Assembly: GCA_040757575.1 (NCBI GenBank) | Contig: JBFLXA010000011.1 | Span: 1 to 64,000 of the forward strand | DNA: 64,000 nt | From: PFJX01 sp040757575 | Lineage (GTDB): Bacteria > Pseudomonadota > Gammaproteobacteria > Burkholderiales > Thiobacillaceae | Direction: 5' to 3' | Shown: piece by piece, positions 44,477-52,912 of the stretch | Layout: every line of letters starts with the position of its first letter | Position numbering within the stretch: the first letter of the stretch is position 1 | Program-made: the position numbers and the translations under genes | Notes under the pieces: generated by a model | Databases searched by the model: none | Seen by the model: only the letters and a program-made list of their open reading frames with translations | Told to the model about the DNA's origin: nothing

Positions 44477-45565
44477 TCAGGAGGGAGTCCGGTGTTTCAC
44501 CACAGCCGATTTCCTGAAGGCCACCACATGGTCCACATCAAGGCGGATGCCGATTTTTTCGCCGATGGCGTGATCGTGGTGGGAGGGCACCTGGGTCAGC
44601 ACCCGGGCGCCGCTTGGCAGGCGCAGGGTGTAGAGGAATTCTGCGCCACGGAAGGCCCGGCGTTCCACCTCTGCCTGAAGGGGGCTGGCATCGTCGTGGA
44701 GGATGTCGTCGGGGCGGATCAGCACATCCACATCGGCCCCCAGGCCGAAGCCCAGGCAGTTTGTGCCATCGGATTCGGCCGCATCCACGCCCTGGAGCAG
44801 GCCCAGTTCCACTTTCACCTGGTGGGCGCTCATGACGATGCCCGGCAGCAGCACGCCTTCGCCAATGAAATCTGCCACGAAGCGGTTGCGGGGCTTGTGG
44901 TAGAGGTCGTAGGGGCGGCCCCATTGCTGGATCACGCCTTCGTTGATGACCCCAACCCGATCCGCCATGGCGAAGGCTTCATGCTGGTCGTGGGTGACCA
45001 GCAGGGCGGTGATGCCCTCGTGTTTGAGGATGTCCCGCACCTCGATGGAGAGCTTTTCCCGCAGTTCCACGTCCAGGTTGGAAAACGGTTCATCCAGCAG
45101 CAGCAGCCGGGGCTTGGGGGCCAGGGCCCGGGCAAGGGCCACCCGCTGCTGCTGGCCACCGGAAAGCTGGTGGGGGTATTGGCGCGCTTCCCGGGTCAGG
45201 CCCACCAGTCGCAGCATGTCCGCTACCCGGTGTGCCCGCTCGGTGCGGTTCAGGGCGCCAAGGCCAAAGCCCACATTGGCCTCCACGGTGAGATGGGGAA
45301 ACAGGGCGTAGTCCTGGAACACCAGGCCCAGTTGGCGCTTTTCCGGCGCCATGGAGTGGTGGGGCCCGGCCACTTCCACGTCCCCCACCTGGATGCTGCC
45401 TGACTGGAGGGTCTCGAAGCCGGCGATGAGGCGCAGGGCTGTGGTCTTGCCGCAGCCGGAGGGGCCCAGCAGGCAGCCGATTTCGCCGGCCGCCAGGTTG
45501 AAGCAGACGTTGTTGAGTACCTGTTTCTTGCCGTAGGCCTGGGCGACGTTTCTAAGCTTTAGCAT
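44477..45565 (-). CDS. fbpC: ferric iron ABC transporter ATP-binding protein
   Basis: The 362-residue ATPase shows the Walker A GPSGCGKTTALRL, signature QLSGGQQQRVALARAL, Walker B LLLLDEPFSNLD and switch His in LLVTHDQHEAFA. It has a C-terminal regulatory TOBE-like domain. It belongs to the Fe3+/spermidine/sulfate subgroup. The start overlaps the permease 3' end by 14 bases, and the solute-binding gene completes the operon. Confidence 0.9.
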   Translation of the reverse strand: MLKLRNVAQAYGKKQVLNNVCFNLAAGEIGCLLGPSGCGKTTALRLIAGFETLQSGSIQVGDVEVAGPHHSMAPEKRQLGLVFQDYALFPHLTVEANVGFGLGALNRTERAHRVADMLRLVGLTREARQYPHQLSGGQQQRVALARALAPKPRLLLLDEPFSNLDVELREKLSIEVRDILKHEGITALLVTHDQHEAFAMADRVGVINEGVIQQWGRPYDLYHKPRNRFVADFIGEGVLLPGIVMSAHQVKVELGLLQGVDAAESDGTNCLGFGLGADVDVLIRPDDILHDDASPLQAEVERRAFRGAEFLYTLRLPSGARVLTQVPSHHDHAIGEKIGIRLDVDHVVAFRKSAVVKHRTPS

Positions 45566-47216
45566 GGTCGGTGTTCCGGATCAGGAATAGGATGGGCAGC
45601 AGGCCCACCAGGGCAATGGCGGCGGCGGGCAGGGCGGCCCGCTCCCACTCGCCTTCTGAGGTCATCTCGAATACCCGCACCGCCAGGGTGTCCCAGCCGA
45701 AGGGGCGGGTCATGAGGGTGATGGGCAGTTCCTTCATGATGTCCACGAAGGTGAGGGCGGCAGCGGTGAGGATCGAGACCCGCAGCATGGGCAGGTGCAC
45801 CCGCACCAGCCGCTTTGCGCCTACCACCCCCAGGGACTGGGCGGCTTCGTCCACGGAGCGGGAAATGCGGCCCAGACCGGATTCCAGCGGCCCGAAACTG
45901 ACGGCCAGGAATCGGGCACAGTAGGCCAGCAGCATCACTGCCAGGGTGCCCCCCAGGATCTGACCGTCCAGACCCAGATGGTCGATAAGCTGGTTGTCCA
46001 GCCAGGCCACGGGGATGAAGATGCCCACCGCCAGCACGGCCCCGGGCAGGGCGTAACCCAGGGTGGCCAGGCGGGCGGTGACCCGCAGGGCCGGTGTGGG
46101 GTGCAGCCGCTGGGCATAGCCCAGGGTGAGGGCCAGGGCCCCCACCAGCAGGGCACCCAGGCCGGAAAGCAGCAGGGAATGCCAGGCGAACTCCAGGTAG
46201 CGGGCGTCCAGGTCCGTTTCCCAAACATCCAGGGTCCAGTCCAGTATCTGGCCCACGGGCAGCAGGAAGGCGAGGGCGAAAACGCCGCTGCACCAGGCCA
46301 GGGCCAGCAGGCCCTGCCCGCCTTGCAGGCGAATGCGGGTGGGAGTGCTGGCGGCCCGGGTGGAGGCAGCGTAACTGCGTTTGGCCCGCAACTGGTATTC
46401 CAGCAGGGCGACGACGAAGACGAAGAAGATCAGGATGGAGGCCAGCTGGGCGGCGGCGGGCAGCGAGAACAGGGAGAACCAGGCCTTGTAGATGGCGGTG
46501 GTGAAGGTGTTGTAGTTGAACACCGAGACCGTACCGAAATCCGCCAGGGTTTCCATGATGGCCAGGAGCAGGCCGGCCATGATGCCTGGCCGGGCCATGG
46601 GCAGGGCCACCCGCCAGAAACCCTGCCAGCGGGACAGGCCCAGGGACTGGGCCGCTTCCATGAGGCGTCGGCCCTGGCCCTGGAATGCCGCCCGGGCGGT
46701 GAGATAGACATAGGGGTAGAGGGCCAGGCTCATCACCAGGATGACGCCCCCCCGGGAGCGCACCGGCGGCAGGGCCAGGATGCCGTATTCGTCCCGCAGC
46801 CAGGTGGGCAGTGGGGCGGAAAAGTCGAACAGACCCAGCCAAACAAAGGCGGTGACGTAGGCGGGCAGGGCCAGGGGCAGCAGCAGGGCCCAGGAGAAGA
46901 AGCGGCGGCCGGGGAATTCGCAGGCGGCAGTCAGCCAAGCCAGGGACACCCCCAGGATCGTGACTCCCAGACCCACCCCCAGCACCAGCCAGAAGGTGTT
47001 CACCAGCAGTTCCGGCAACACGTATTGCCAGAGGTGTTGCCATATTTCCTGGTCCGGGTCCGCCAGGGCGGACATCACCACCAGGACGGGTATGGCGGTG
47101 ATCAGGGCGATGGGCGCCACTGGCAGCCAGGGCAGTACCCGCCGGCAAAAGGCGTGGCTTCCCCGGTAGGAGGCTGGAGCGGACTGGGCGTCGCTGGGCA
47201 GTGAGTCGGCGGGCAT
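45552..47216 (-). CDS. fbpB: ferric iron ABC transporter permease
   Basis: The 554-residue protein has about twelve membrane segments and two copies of the permease coupling motif: AAQSLGLSRWQGFWRVALP and AAQSLGVVGAKRLVRVHLP. This fused two-domain form is typical of FbpB/SfuB. The ATG at 47216 is chosen; a TTG at 47237 would overlap a hairpin. It imports Fe3+ delivered by the periplasmic binding protein. Confidence 0.9.
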   Translation of the reverse strand: MPADSLPSDAQSAPASYRGSHAFCRRVLPWLPVAPIALITAIPVLVVMSALADPDQEIWQHLWQYVLPELLVNTFWLVLGVGLGVTILGVSLAWLTAACEFPGRRFFSWALLLPLALPAYVTAFVWLGLFDFSAPLPTWLRDEYGILALPPVRSRGGVILVMSLALYPYVYLTARAAFQGQGRRLMEAAQSLGLSRWQGFWRVALPMARPGIMAGLLLAIMETLADFGTVSVFNYNTFTTAIYKAWFSLFSLPAAAQLASILIFFVFVVALLEYQLRAKRSYAASTRAASTPTRIRLQGGQGLLALAWCSGVFALAFLLPVGQILDWTLDVWETDLDARYLEFAWHSLLLSGLGALLVGALALTLGYAQRLHPTPALRVTARLATLGYALPGAVLAVGIFIPVAWLDNQLIDHLGLDGQILGGTLAVMLLAYCARFLAVSFGPLESGLGRISRSVDEAAQSLGVVGAKRLVRVHLPMLRVSILTAAALTFVDIMKELPITLMTRPFGWDTLAVRVFEMTSEGEWERAALPAAAIALVGLLPILFLIRNTDHAKA

Positions 47217-47227
47217 CAAATATGACG

Positions 47228-47248
47228 GCGCCGGCAAAGCGCCGGCGC
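47228..47248 (-). promoter_or_regulatory. hairpin between fbpA and fbpB
   Basis: GCGCCGGC (47228-47235) pairs with GCCGGCGC (47241-47248) around a five-base loop. Placed between the binding-protein and permease genes, it could protect the fbpA 3' end or partly terminate transcription, raising binding protein relative to permease. Confidence 0.5.
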
Positions 47249-47273
47249 TGTCCTTGTAGTGGTCAGGGCTATT

Positions 47274-48278
47274 TTACTTGTAGCCGACCCGGTCCATCAG
47301 CATGGTGGCCTTGGCCTGGAGCTTGCCTGCCTCGGATACGTTGATCAGGTTCTGCTTGAAGCTGCCCCAGCCGGCCACCACCGGGTCAGGCTTGATCCGG
47401 GCGTTGGCGGGGTATTCCATGTTCTTGTCCGCATACAGGTTCTGGGCCTTGTCGGACGACAGCCACTCCAGCAGCTTGATGGCTTCCTGGGGGTGCTTGG
47501 CGTGTTTGGTGATACCGGCACCCGACACGTTCACATGCACGCCGGCATTGGCGGACTTCAGGTTCTGGTTGGGCCAGTAGATACCCAGGGGCAGGTTGGG
47601 CTTCTTCTCCATCAGGCGACCGAAGTAGTAGGTGTTGACGATGGTGGCATCGCACAGGCCGGCGGCCACGGCTTCCATGGCCTTGGTGTCGTCGGGGAAG
47701 GGATCCGTGGCCTGGTTGGCAACCCAGCCCCGCACCACTTTCTCGGTTTTTTCCTCGCCATATTCATGGATCATCATGGCCACCAGGGACTGGTTGTAGA
47801 CCTTCTTGGAGGTGCGCAGGCACAGACGGCCCTTCCAGTTGGGGCTGGCCAGGCCCTCGTAGGTGGTCAGTTCGCCGGGCATTACCTTGTTCTTGTTGTA
47901 AACCACGGTGCGGGCCCGCACGGACAGGCCAAACCACTCGCTGCCCGGGTCCCGCAGGTGAGTGGGGATGTGGTCGTTCAGGACCTTGGATTTCACCGGC
48001 TGGAGCAGGCCTTCCTCGCTGGCTTGCCAAAGGTTGCCGGCATCCACGGTCATCAGCATGTCCGCAGGGGTATTCCGTCCTTCCGCCTTCAGTCGGGCCA
48101 GGAGGGGGCCTTCCTTGTCGGTGATGAATTTCACCTGTACGCCGGTTTCCTTTGTGTAGGCATCGAACAAAGGCTTGATGAGCTGTTCGTTACGGGCGGA
48201 ATAGACCACAACTTCGGCCGCCGTGGCGCCGGTGGCCAAGGTCGTCAGGGCAAGGGCGGTCAGAATCAGTTTGCGCAT
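47274..48278 (-). CDS. fbpA: periplasmic ferric iron-binding protein
   Basis: The 334-residue protein has a signal peptide (LTALALTTLATGATAA) and the FbpA/FutA pattern: VVVYSARNEQLIKPLFDAYT near the N-terminus, and NTYYFGRLM with the paired Tyr that binds Fe3+. It delivers iron to FbpB/FbpC. GGAG precedes the start. Fur-box-like sequences lie in the divergent promoter region. Confidence 0.92.
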   Translation of the reverse strand: MRKLILTALALTTLATGATAAEVVVYSARNEQLIKPLFDAYTKETGVQVKFITDKEGPLLARLKAEGRNTPADMLMTVDAGNLWQASEEGLLQPVKSKVLNDHIPTHLRDPGSEWFGLSVRARTVVYNKNKVMPGELTTYEGLASPNWKGRLCLRTSKKVYNQSLVAMMIHEYGEEKTEKVVRGWVANQATDPFPDDTKAMEAVAAGLCDATIVNTYYFGRLMEKKPNLPLGIYWPNQNLKSANAGVHVNVSGAGITKHAKHPQEAIKLLEWLSSDKAQNLYADKNMEYPANARIKPDPVVAGWGSFKQNLINVSEAGKLQAKATMLMDRVGYK

Positions 48279-48325
48279 GTGTACTCCGTAATGGGTGTTG
48301 AATGTGGGATGGATTTAATCAGAGA

Positions 48326-48369
48326 TGAGAATAATTCGCAACACCTATTGCATATGATAAACGTTCTCA
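48326..48369. promoter_or_regulatory. Fur-box-like sequences between fbpA and the porin gene
   Basis: TGAGAATAATTCGCA (48326-48340) fits the 7-1-7 Fur pattern, with TGAGAAT facing ATTCGCA. TGATAAACGTTCTCA (48355-48369) is a second, weaker match. An additional inverted repeat, TCACCTA/TAGGTGA, lies at 48378-48398. The 179-bp region drives fbpABC leftward and the porin gene set rightward, so one iron-responsive control point is likely. Confidence 0.7.
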
Positions 48370-48457
48370 TTTATAGTTCACCTACGCCGTATAGGTGAGG
48401 TGTGTTGCTGTGATCTCGCCGAACCATGAAAACAACGATCTGTTTTAGGAGAAAGTT

Positions 48458-49795
48458 ATGACTTATGGGATGTCGTCCTGCCTGCGCGCCCTGCCCCTAG
48501 TGGCGGCCCTGGTGTCCTTTCCGGCCCTGGCCGAGCCCTCGGCTGCGGATATCGCCCAGATGTTGCAAGCCATGCAGGCCCGTCTGGATAGGTTGGAGGC
48601 CCGCAACGCCGAACTGGAAAATCGTCTTGCGGAGAAAAGTGCCGGGGCCGGTGAAGCCGTCCTCAGCGCCCGGGTGGAAGAACTGGAGCAGGAAGTGGTG
48701 GCCCTGAGCAAGAAGCCGGACCCCATGGAGCGTTTCGAGGGCATCAGCGTGGGCGCCAGCCTGACCACGGTGGTCCAGCACGCCAATCATGGCGCGGTGG
48801 ATGACGGCCAGTGGACCTCCAGGGCGGACGTGGAAGTGGAACTGCCCATGGGCTCCATCGGTGAAGCGGAAGGTAGACTGTTTGCCCATTTTCGCGCCGG
48901 GGATGGCGGTGGTGTGGACACCGGCGGCTTCGTCCCCGTCAATGCAGCCGCCTTCGGAGACGAATCCCGCATGGACCTGATGCAGGCCTGGTACCAGCTG
49001 GACATTCCAGTGGGGACCCAAAACGGCGACCTGGGCCGGGTGGAACTCACCGTCGGCAAGATCGACCCCTTCGGCTTCTTCGACGGCAACAACATCGCCG
49101 ACGACGAGTCGGAGCAGTTCCTGAACCTAGCCTTCATCCACAACCCACTGCTGGATGCGGGCGGCGACATTGGCGTGGGCGACGACGGTGCCAGCCCGGG
49201 CGTGCGCGTGTCTTACATCAGCGACGTGAACGGTTCCAACAACTACAGCGCCTCCCTGGGTTATTTCGGTGCGGGGGAGGGGGGCGACTTCAGCGATGCC
49301 TTCTCCAATCGCCTGCTCATCGGCCAGCTGGAATATGCCGGCAAGACCTTCGGCGGCATGGCGGGGGCCTACCGGTTGTATGCCTGGACCAACAACAGCG
49401 CCCTGAAGCTGGATGAAGTGACCGAAGAGCGCCACAGCGGCTGGGGTATCTCCCTGGATCAGCAGATTGCCGAGCACGTGACCCTGTTCTCCCGCCTGGG
49501 CTTCTCCACCAAGGGCGAGGTGGGCTTTGACCGCGCCTACACCCTGGGCGCCCAGTTCGACGGCGGCCTGTGGGGCCGGGCCGATGACCGCATCGGCCTG
49601 GCCGTGGGACGCCTGGAGGCCACCAAGGCTTCAGGCATGAGCGGCAACGAAACCCCGGTGGAGCTGTATTACGCCTGGCAGGTCAACGACCACCTGCTAC
49701 TGAGCCCCAACCTCCACTGGATCGGCGAGCCCGGCGGCGACGAGTCCGCCGACGACATCACCGTCTTGGGCGTGCGGGCCAAGCTTTCCTACTGA
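48458..49795 (+). CDS. outer-membrane porin with N-terminal coiled coil (OprB-like)
   Basis: The 445-residue protein has a signal peptide ending in PALA, a short coiled coil (MLQAMQARLDRLEARNAELE, residues 28-80) and a beta-barrel with alternating hydrophobic strands ending in LGVRAKLSY, whose C-terminal aromatic is typical of outer-membrane proteins. The barrel resembles carbohydrate-selective OprB-type porins. AGGAG precedes the ATG. Position next to Fur-like sites suggests iron-regulated expression. The transported solute is unknown. Confidence 0.8.
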   Translation: MTYGMSSCLRALPLVAALVSFPALAEPSAADIAQMLQAMQARLDRLEARNAELENRLAEKSAGAGEAVLSARVEELEQEVVALSKKPDPMERFEGISVGASLTTVVQHANHGAVDDGQWTSRADVEVELPMGSIGEAEGRLFAHFRAGDGGGVDTGGFVPVNAAAFGDESRMDLMQAWYQLDIPVGTQNGDLGRVELTVGKIDPFGFFDGNNIADDESEQFLNLAFIHNPLLDAGGDIGVGDDGASPGVRVSYISDVNGSNNYSASLGYFGAGEGGDFSDAFSNRLLIGQLEYAGKTFGGMAGAYRLYAWTNNSALKLDEVTEERHSGWGISLDQQIAEHVTLFSRLGFSTKGEVGFDRAYTLGAQFDGGLWGRADDRIGLAVGRLEATKASGMSGNETPVELYYAWQVNDHLLLSPNLHWIGEPGGDESADDITVLGVRAKLSY

Positions 49796-49823
49796 GCGCC
49801 GGAGGCCTTTGTTAACGGTCGCC

Positions 49824-49851
49824 CACCCCTCACCCCTCACCCTTCACCCCC
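49824..49851. repeat. four 7-bp CACCCYT units after the porin gene
   Basis: CACCCCT, CACCCCT, CACCCTT and CACCCCC run in tandem just before the ribosome-binding site of the next small gene. The tract resembles the heptamer-built elements at 22864 and 27935 but is not palindromic. Confidence 0.7.
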
Positions 49852-49862
49852 AGGAGGTCATC

Positions 49863-50078
49863 GTGGATAGCAGCACAGCCCTAGTCACCGGCGCGTTGGA
49901 TCAGTTGATGCGCCATAGCCTCACCGGCTGCAGGCAGGCCGCCCATCAGGCCGCGCGTCTGCTGGATGTCCTTTCGGAATCCCCCGACCTGGATCAGGAC
50001 ACCCGTAGCCTGTGCGGCCTCATGTGCGACCGTCTGGAGGCGGGGGAGGGCGGGATCCGAGGTGTATCCCATGTGTGA
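49863..50078 (+). CDS. 71-residue helical protein preceding DUF2325
   Basis: A GTG at 49863 preceded by CCAGGAGGTCATC starts a 71-codon frame whose stop overlaps the DUF2325 start. The sequence is mostly helical (ALDQLMRHSLTGCRQAAHQA, TRSLCGLMCDRLEAG) with three Cys in the second half of each helix. I do not recognise a family. The strong ribosome-binding site and overlap support a real gene linked in function to DUF2325. Confidence 0.65.
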   Translation: MDSSTALVTGALDQLMRHSLTGCRQAAHQAARLLDVLSESPDLDQDTRSLCGLMCDRLEAGEGGIRGVSHV

Positions 50079-51453
50079 CCGTTGTGAAAACAAGGGCAGC
50101 GTGCTGACCAGCCTGCTGGCCAAGGCAGGGGTGGTAAGCGAGCCTTTTCCTGCGCAGGCTAGGCCCGGGGCAGAATTCCAACCTGTCGACCAGGTGAAAC
50201 GGCTTGAGGTGACCAATGCGGGCAGCCTCTCCAAGGCCGGGCGCCGCCCGAAGCTCTGGGAACTGGAGGAAAAACACCACTGTCCGGTGATCGGTACCTG
50301 CCTGAGCCTGGAGGAATTGCAAAAGATCGCCCGCAAGGGGGGCTTTCCTGGCAAGTCCTTCGAGCCTTACCGCCTGCATGTGGAAGCCGTATCCATCTCC
50401 TGTAGTCGCAATGAGATGGCCGAAGCCATGCACAAACTGCTGGAACGCAAGTTCAGCCTGGACCTGGCCCACTTCAGCCGTCTGCGCACGGATGCAGAAG
50501 TTCTGACCCAGTGGAAATGGCATCTGGAGCGGGGCGAGGTGGCCGGGCCCATGTGGGCGGCCCTGACCCACAAGGTCGCCAGCAAGTCCACCCGGGATGC
50601 AATCTATGCCGATGTGCACATGCTCTCCCACCAGGTGGGTGCGGGCCAGGCGGCGGATATCCGGCGCCTGGAAACCCTGCAAAAGGAACATGCTGAACTG
50701 CGGGCCGCCCATGGAGCCTTGAAGGGGACCGAGCGGGAGGTTGCACTGACCCGCCAGGCCCTGGAGCGGGAAGTGAATGGCCTGCGCACCCAGGTCCTGT
50801 CCCAGGCCGAAGAAATGGCCGCCCTGCGGACCCGGTTGCAGACCTATGAATCCGGCCAGGCCATCGTCGCCCTGGGGAGGCGTTTGTTGATGGCCGAGGC
50901 CCAGGCCGCCCGCTCCACGGAACTTGAGGTGCGTCTCAAGGCCCTTGAGCAGCGGACTGGCATGCTGCGCGCCGACAAGGTGCGGCTGACCCGGGAACTG
51001 GACGAAACATGTGCCGAGCGGGATGCCCTGGAGCGGCTATGGGGCGTCGATGGTCCGGCCGCCGATGACCCGGCCGGAGCCGACCGAACCTGCGCCGGGG
51101 AGTGCGGCCAATGCGACCAGCGGCTCAAGGGACGCTGCGTGTTGTGCGTCGGCGGCCGTGTCCCCCTGTTGCCCCAGTACCGCCAGCTGGCGGAGCGCCT
51201 GGGAGTGCGTCTGATCCACCATGACGGCGGGAGGGAAGAAGCCCTGGCCCGTCTGCCGGAACTGCTCAACGCCTCCGATGCGGTGATCTGCCCGACGGAT
51301 TGCGTCGGTCATCTCGCCTATTACCAGCTCAAGAAGCATTGCAAACAAAGCGGCAAACCTTGCGTTCTGGCCAAGCGTTCCGGGGTGGCGGGTTTTGCCG
51401 CCGCCCTGGCCCGCCTGGCCGAAGGCCGCGCCGATATCCATACCCAGACATGA
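50071..51453 (+). CDS. DUF2325 domain protein
   Basis: The 460-residue protein starts MCDRCENKG (CxxC), has a central coiled coil (about residues 190-330) and a second Cys cluster (CAGECGQCDQRLKGRCVLC). It ends in a DUF2325 domain (GGRVPLLPQYRQLAERLG, DAVICPTDCVGHLAYYQLKK). The Cys clusters suggest metal or iron-sulfur binding. DUF2325 proteins have no established function. Overlaps with the 71-residue gene before it and with hemP after it (ATGA) place it firmly in a probable iron-regulated operon. Confidence 0.8.
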   Translation: MCDRCENKGSVLTSLLAKAGVVSEPFPAQARPGAEFQPVDQVKRLEVTNAGSLSKAGRRPKLWELEEKHHCPVIGTCLSLEELQKIARKGGFPGKSFEPYRLHVEAVSISCSRNEMAEAMHKLLERKFSLDLAHFSRLRTDAEVLTQWKWHLERGEVAGPMWAALTHKVASKSTRDAIYADVHMLSHQVGAGQAADIRRLETLQKEHAELRAAHGALKGTEREVALTRQALEREVNGLRTQVLSQAEEMAALRTRLQTYESGQAIVALGRRLLMAEAQAARSTELEVRLKALEQRTGMLRADKVRLTRELDETCAERDALERLWGVDGPAADDPAGADRTCAGECGQCDQRLKGRCVLCVGGRVPLLPQYRQLAERLGVRLIHHDGGREEALARLPELLNASDAVICPTDCVGHLAYYQLKKHCKQSGKPCVLAKRSGVAGFAAALARLAEGRADIHTQT

Positions 51454-51608
51454 ACGACGAGAAAACGCCTCCTCCCAGCGACAAGACCATGCCCGTGTAC
51501 CAGTCGCAAACCCTGTTCCAGGGCGGCAAGGTCGTGCTCATCGTCCATGAAGGACGGGAGTACTGGCTGCGCATCACCCAGGCGGGCAAGTTGATCCTCA
51601 CTGCCTGA
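51450..51608 (+). CDS. hemP: HemP-like small protein
   Basis: The 52-residue protein has the HemP signature: LFQGGKVVLIVHEGREYWLR and ITQAGKLILTA. HemP is small, Fur-regulated and required for haem/iron uptake functions in several betaproteobacteria, where it acts on TonB-dependent receptor expression. Its start overlaps the DUF2325 stop. This is good evidence that the whole operon serves iron or haem acquisition. Confidence 0.85.
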   Translation: MNDEKTPPPSDKTMPVYQSQTLFQGGKVVLIVHEGREYWLRITQAGKLILTA

Positions 51609-51675
51609 CCATCAACCTATTCATCAATTTCCCAATTCCATGAACGCCCACTCTCTGAATCTGAATACCGCTTCC

Positions 51676-52839
51676 ATGAAAAAACTCATTCTTGCCCTGG
51701 CACTGACTTCCGCGATCACCCTTCAGCCCCTGCAACCCGCCCTGGCAGCCGAGGCAGGAAGCGGCCCCGTACTGAACCACTATGCCAATCTGGTGTACGC
51801 CAATTACGAGGACACCCTGAACACCGCCCTGGCCTTGCAGAAAGCCATCGACAGCTTCCTGGCCAGCCCTTCCGCCGACACCCAGAAGGCCGCCCAGCAA
51901 GCCTGGCGCGCGGCCCGGGAATCCTACGGCCAGACCGAGGCCTTCCGTTTCTATGGCGGCCCCATCGATGACGACAACGGCCCCGAAGGCCGCATCAACG
52001 CCTGGCCCATGGACGAATCCTTTGTCGACAGCGTGGAAGGCAACCCCAATGCCGGCCTGGTCAACGACCGCAGCTTCGCCATCACCAAGGAATCCCTGTC
52101 CGGCCAGAACGAACGGGGCGGCGAGGAAAACATCGCCACCGGCTATCACGCCATCGAGTTCTTCCTGTGGGGCCAGGATTTCAATGACAACGGCCCCGGC
52201 AACCGCAGCTTCACCGACTTCGTGGACGGCAAGGCCCCCAATGCCGACCGTCGCCGGGAATACCTGAAAGTGGTCACCGAACTGCTCATCGATGACCTGA
52301 CCTATCTCACCAAGGCCTGGCGCCCGGGCAGCAAGCTCAACTACCGGGCCCGTTTCGTGGAAGGCGACCAGGATTCCCTGCGCAAGATGTTCGTGGCCCT
52401 GGGTTCCCTGTCCCGGGGGGAGTTGGCCGGCGAGCGCCTGGAAGTGGCCCTCAACAGCCAGGATCAGGAGGACGAGCATTCCTGCTTCTCTGACAACACC
52501 CATCGGGACGCGGTGCTCAACGCCACCGGCATTGAAAACGTCTGGCTGGGCCGCTACAAGCGGGCGGACGGCAGCGTGCTGCAAGGGCCTTCCCTGAAAG
52601 ACCTGGTTGCCGCCAAGGATGCCGCCCTGGCGGACAGGACCAGCAAGCAGATCGCCACCTCCGTGGCCAACGCCCAGGCCATCCAGGCCCCCTTCGACCG
52701 GGAGATCATCGGCGGCAAGGACGCCCCCGGCCGCCTCCGCATCCAGGCCACCGTAGGCAGCCTGGTACAGCAGAGCAAGGACCTGGTGGCCGCCGCCAAT
52801 GCCATCGGCATCACCAAGCTCACCCTGGTGCAACCCTGA
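51676..52839 (+). CDS. imelysin (peptidase M75) family iron-regulated protein
   Basis: The 387-residue periplasmic protein has a signal peptide (MKKLILALALTSAITL to ALAAEA) and the imelysin GxHxxE motif in ATGYHAIEFFLWG near residue 160, a putative metal site. The family includes IrpA and ICMP and is linked to iron uptake. The ATG at 51676 gives a compact signal peptide; an in-frame ATG at 51640 is possible. It begins 67 bp after hemP. Confidence 0.88.
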   Translation: MKKLILALALTSAITLQPLQPALAAEAGSGPVLNHYANLVYANYEDTLNTALALQKAIDSFLASPSADTQKAAQQAWRAARESYGQTEAFRFYGGPIDDDNGPEGRINAWPMDESFVDSVEGNPNAGLVNDRSFAITKESLSGQNERGGEENIATGYHAIEFFLWGQDFNDNGPGNRSFTDFVDGKAPNADRRREYLKVVTELLIDDLTYLTKAWRPGSKLNYRARFVEGDQDSLRKMFVALGSLSRGELAGERLEVALNSQDQEDEHSCFSDNTHRDAVLNATGIENVWLGRYKRADGSVLQGPSLKDLVAAKDAALADRTSKQIATSVANAQAIQAPFDREIIGGKDAPGRLRIQATVGSLVQQSKDLVAAANAIGITKLTLVQP

Positions 52840-52912
52840 CTTTCCAATCCTCTCCCCCCGGGAGAGGGGAGTACTTAGCCAGACATTCGCCCGCCAGCAC
52901 GCCATCCGCCCC

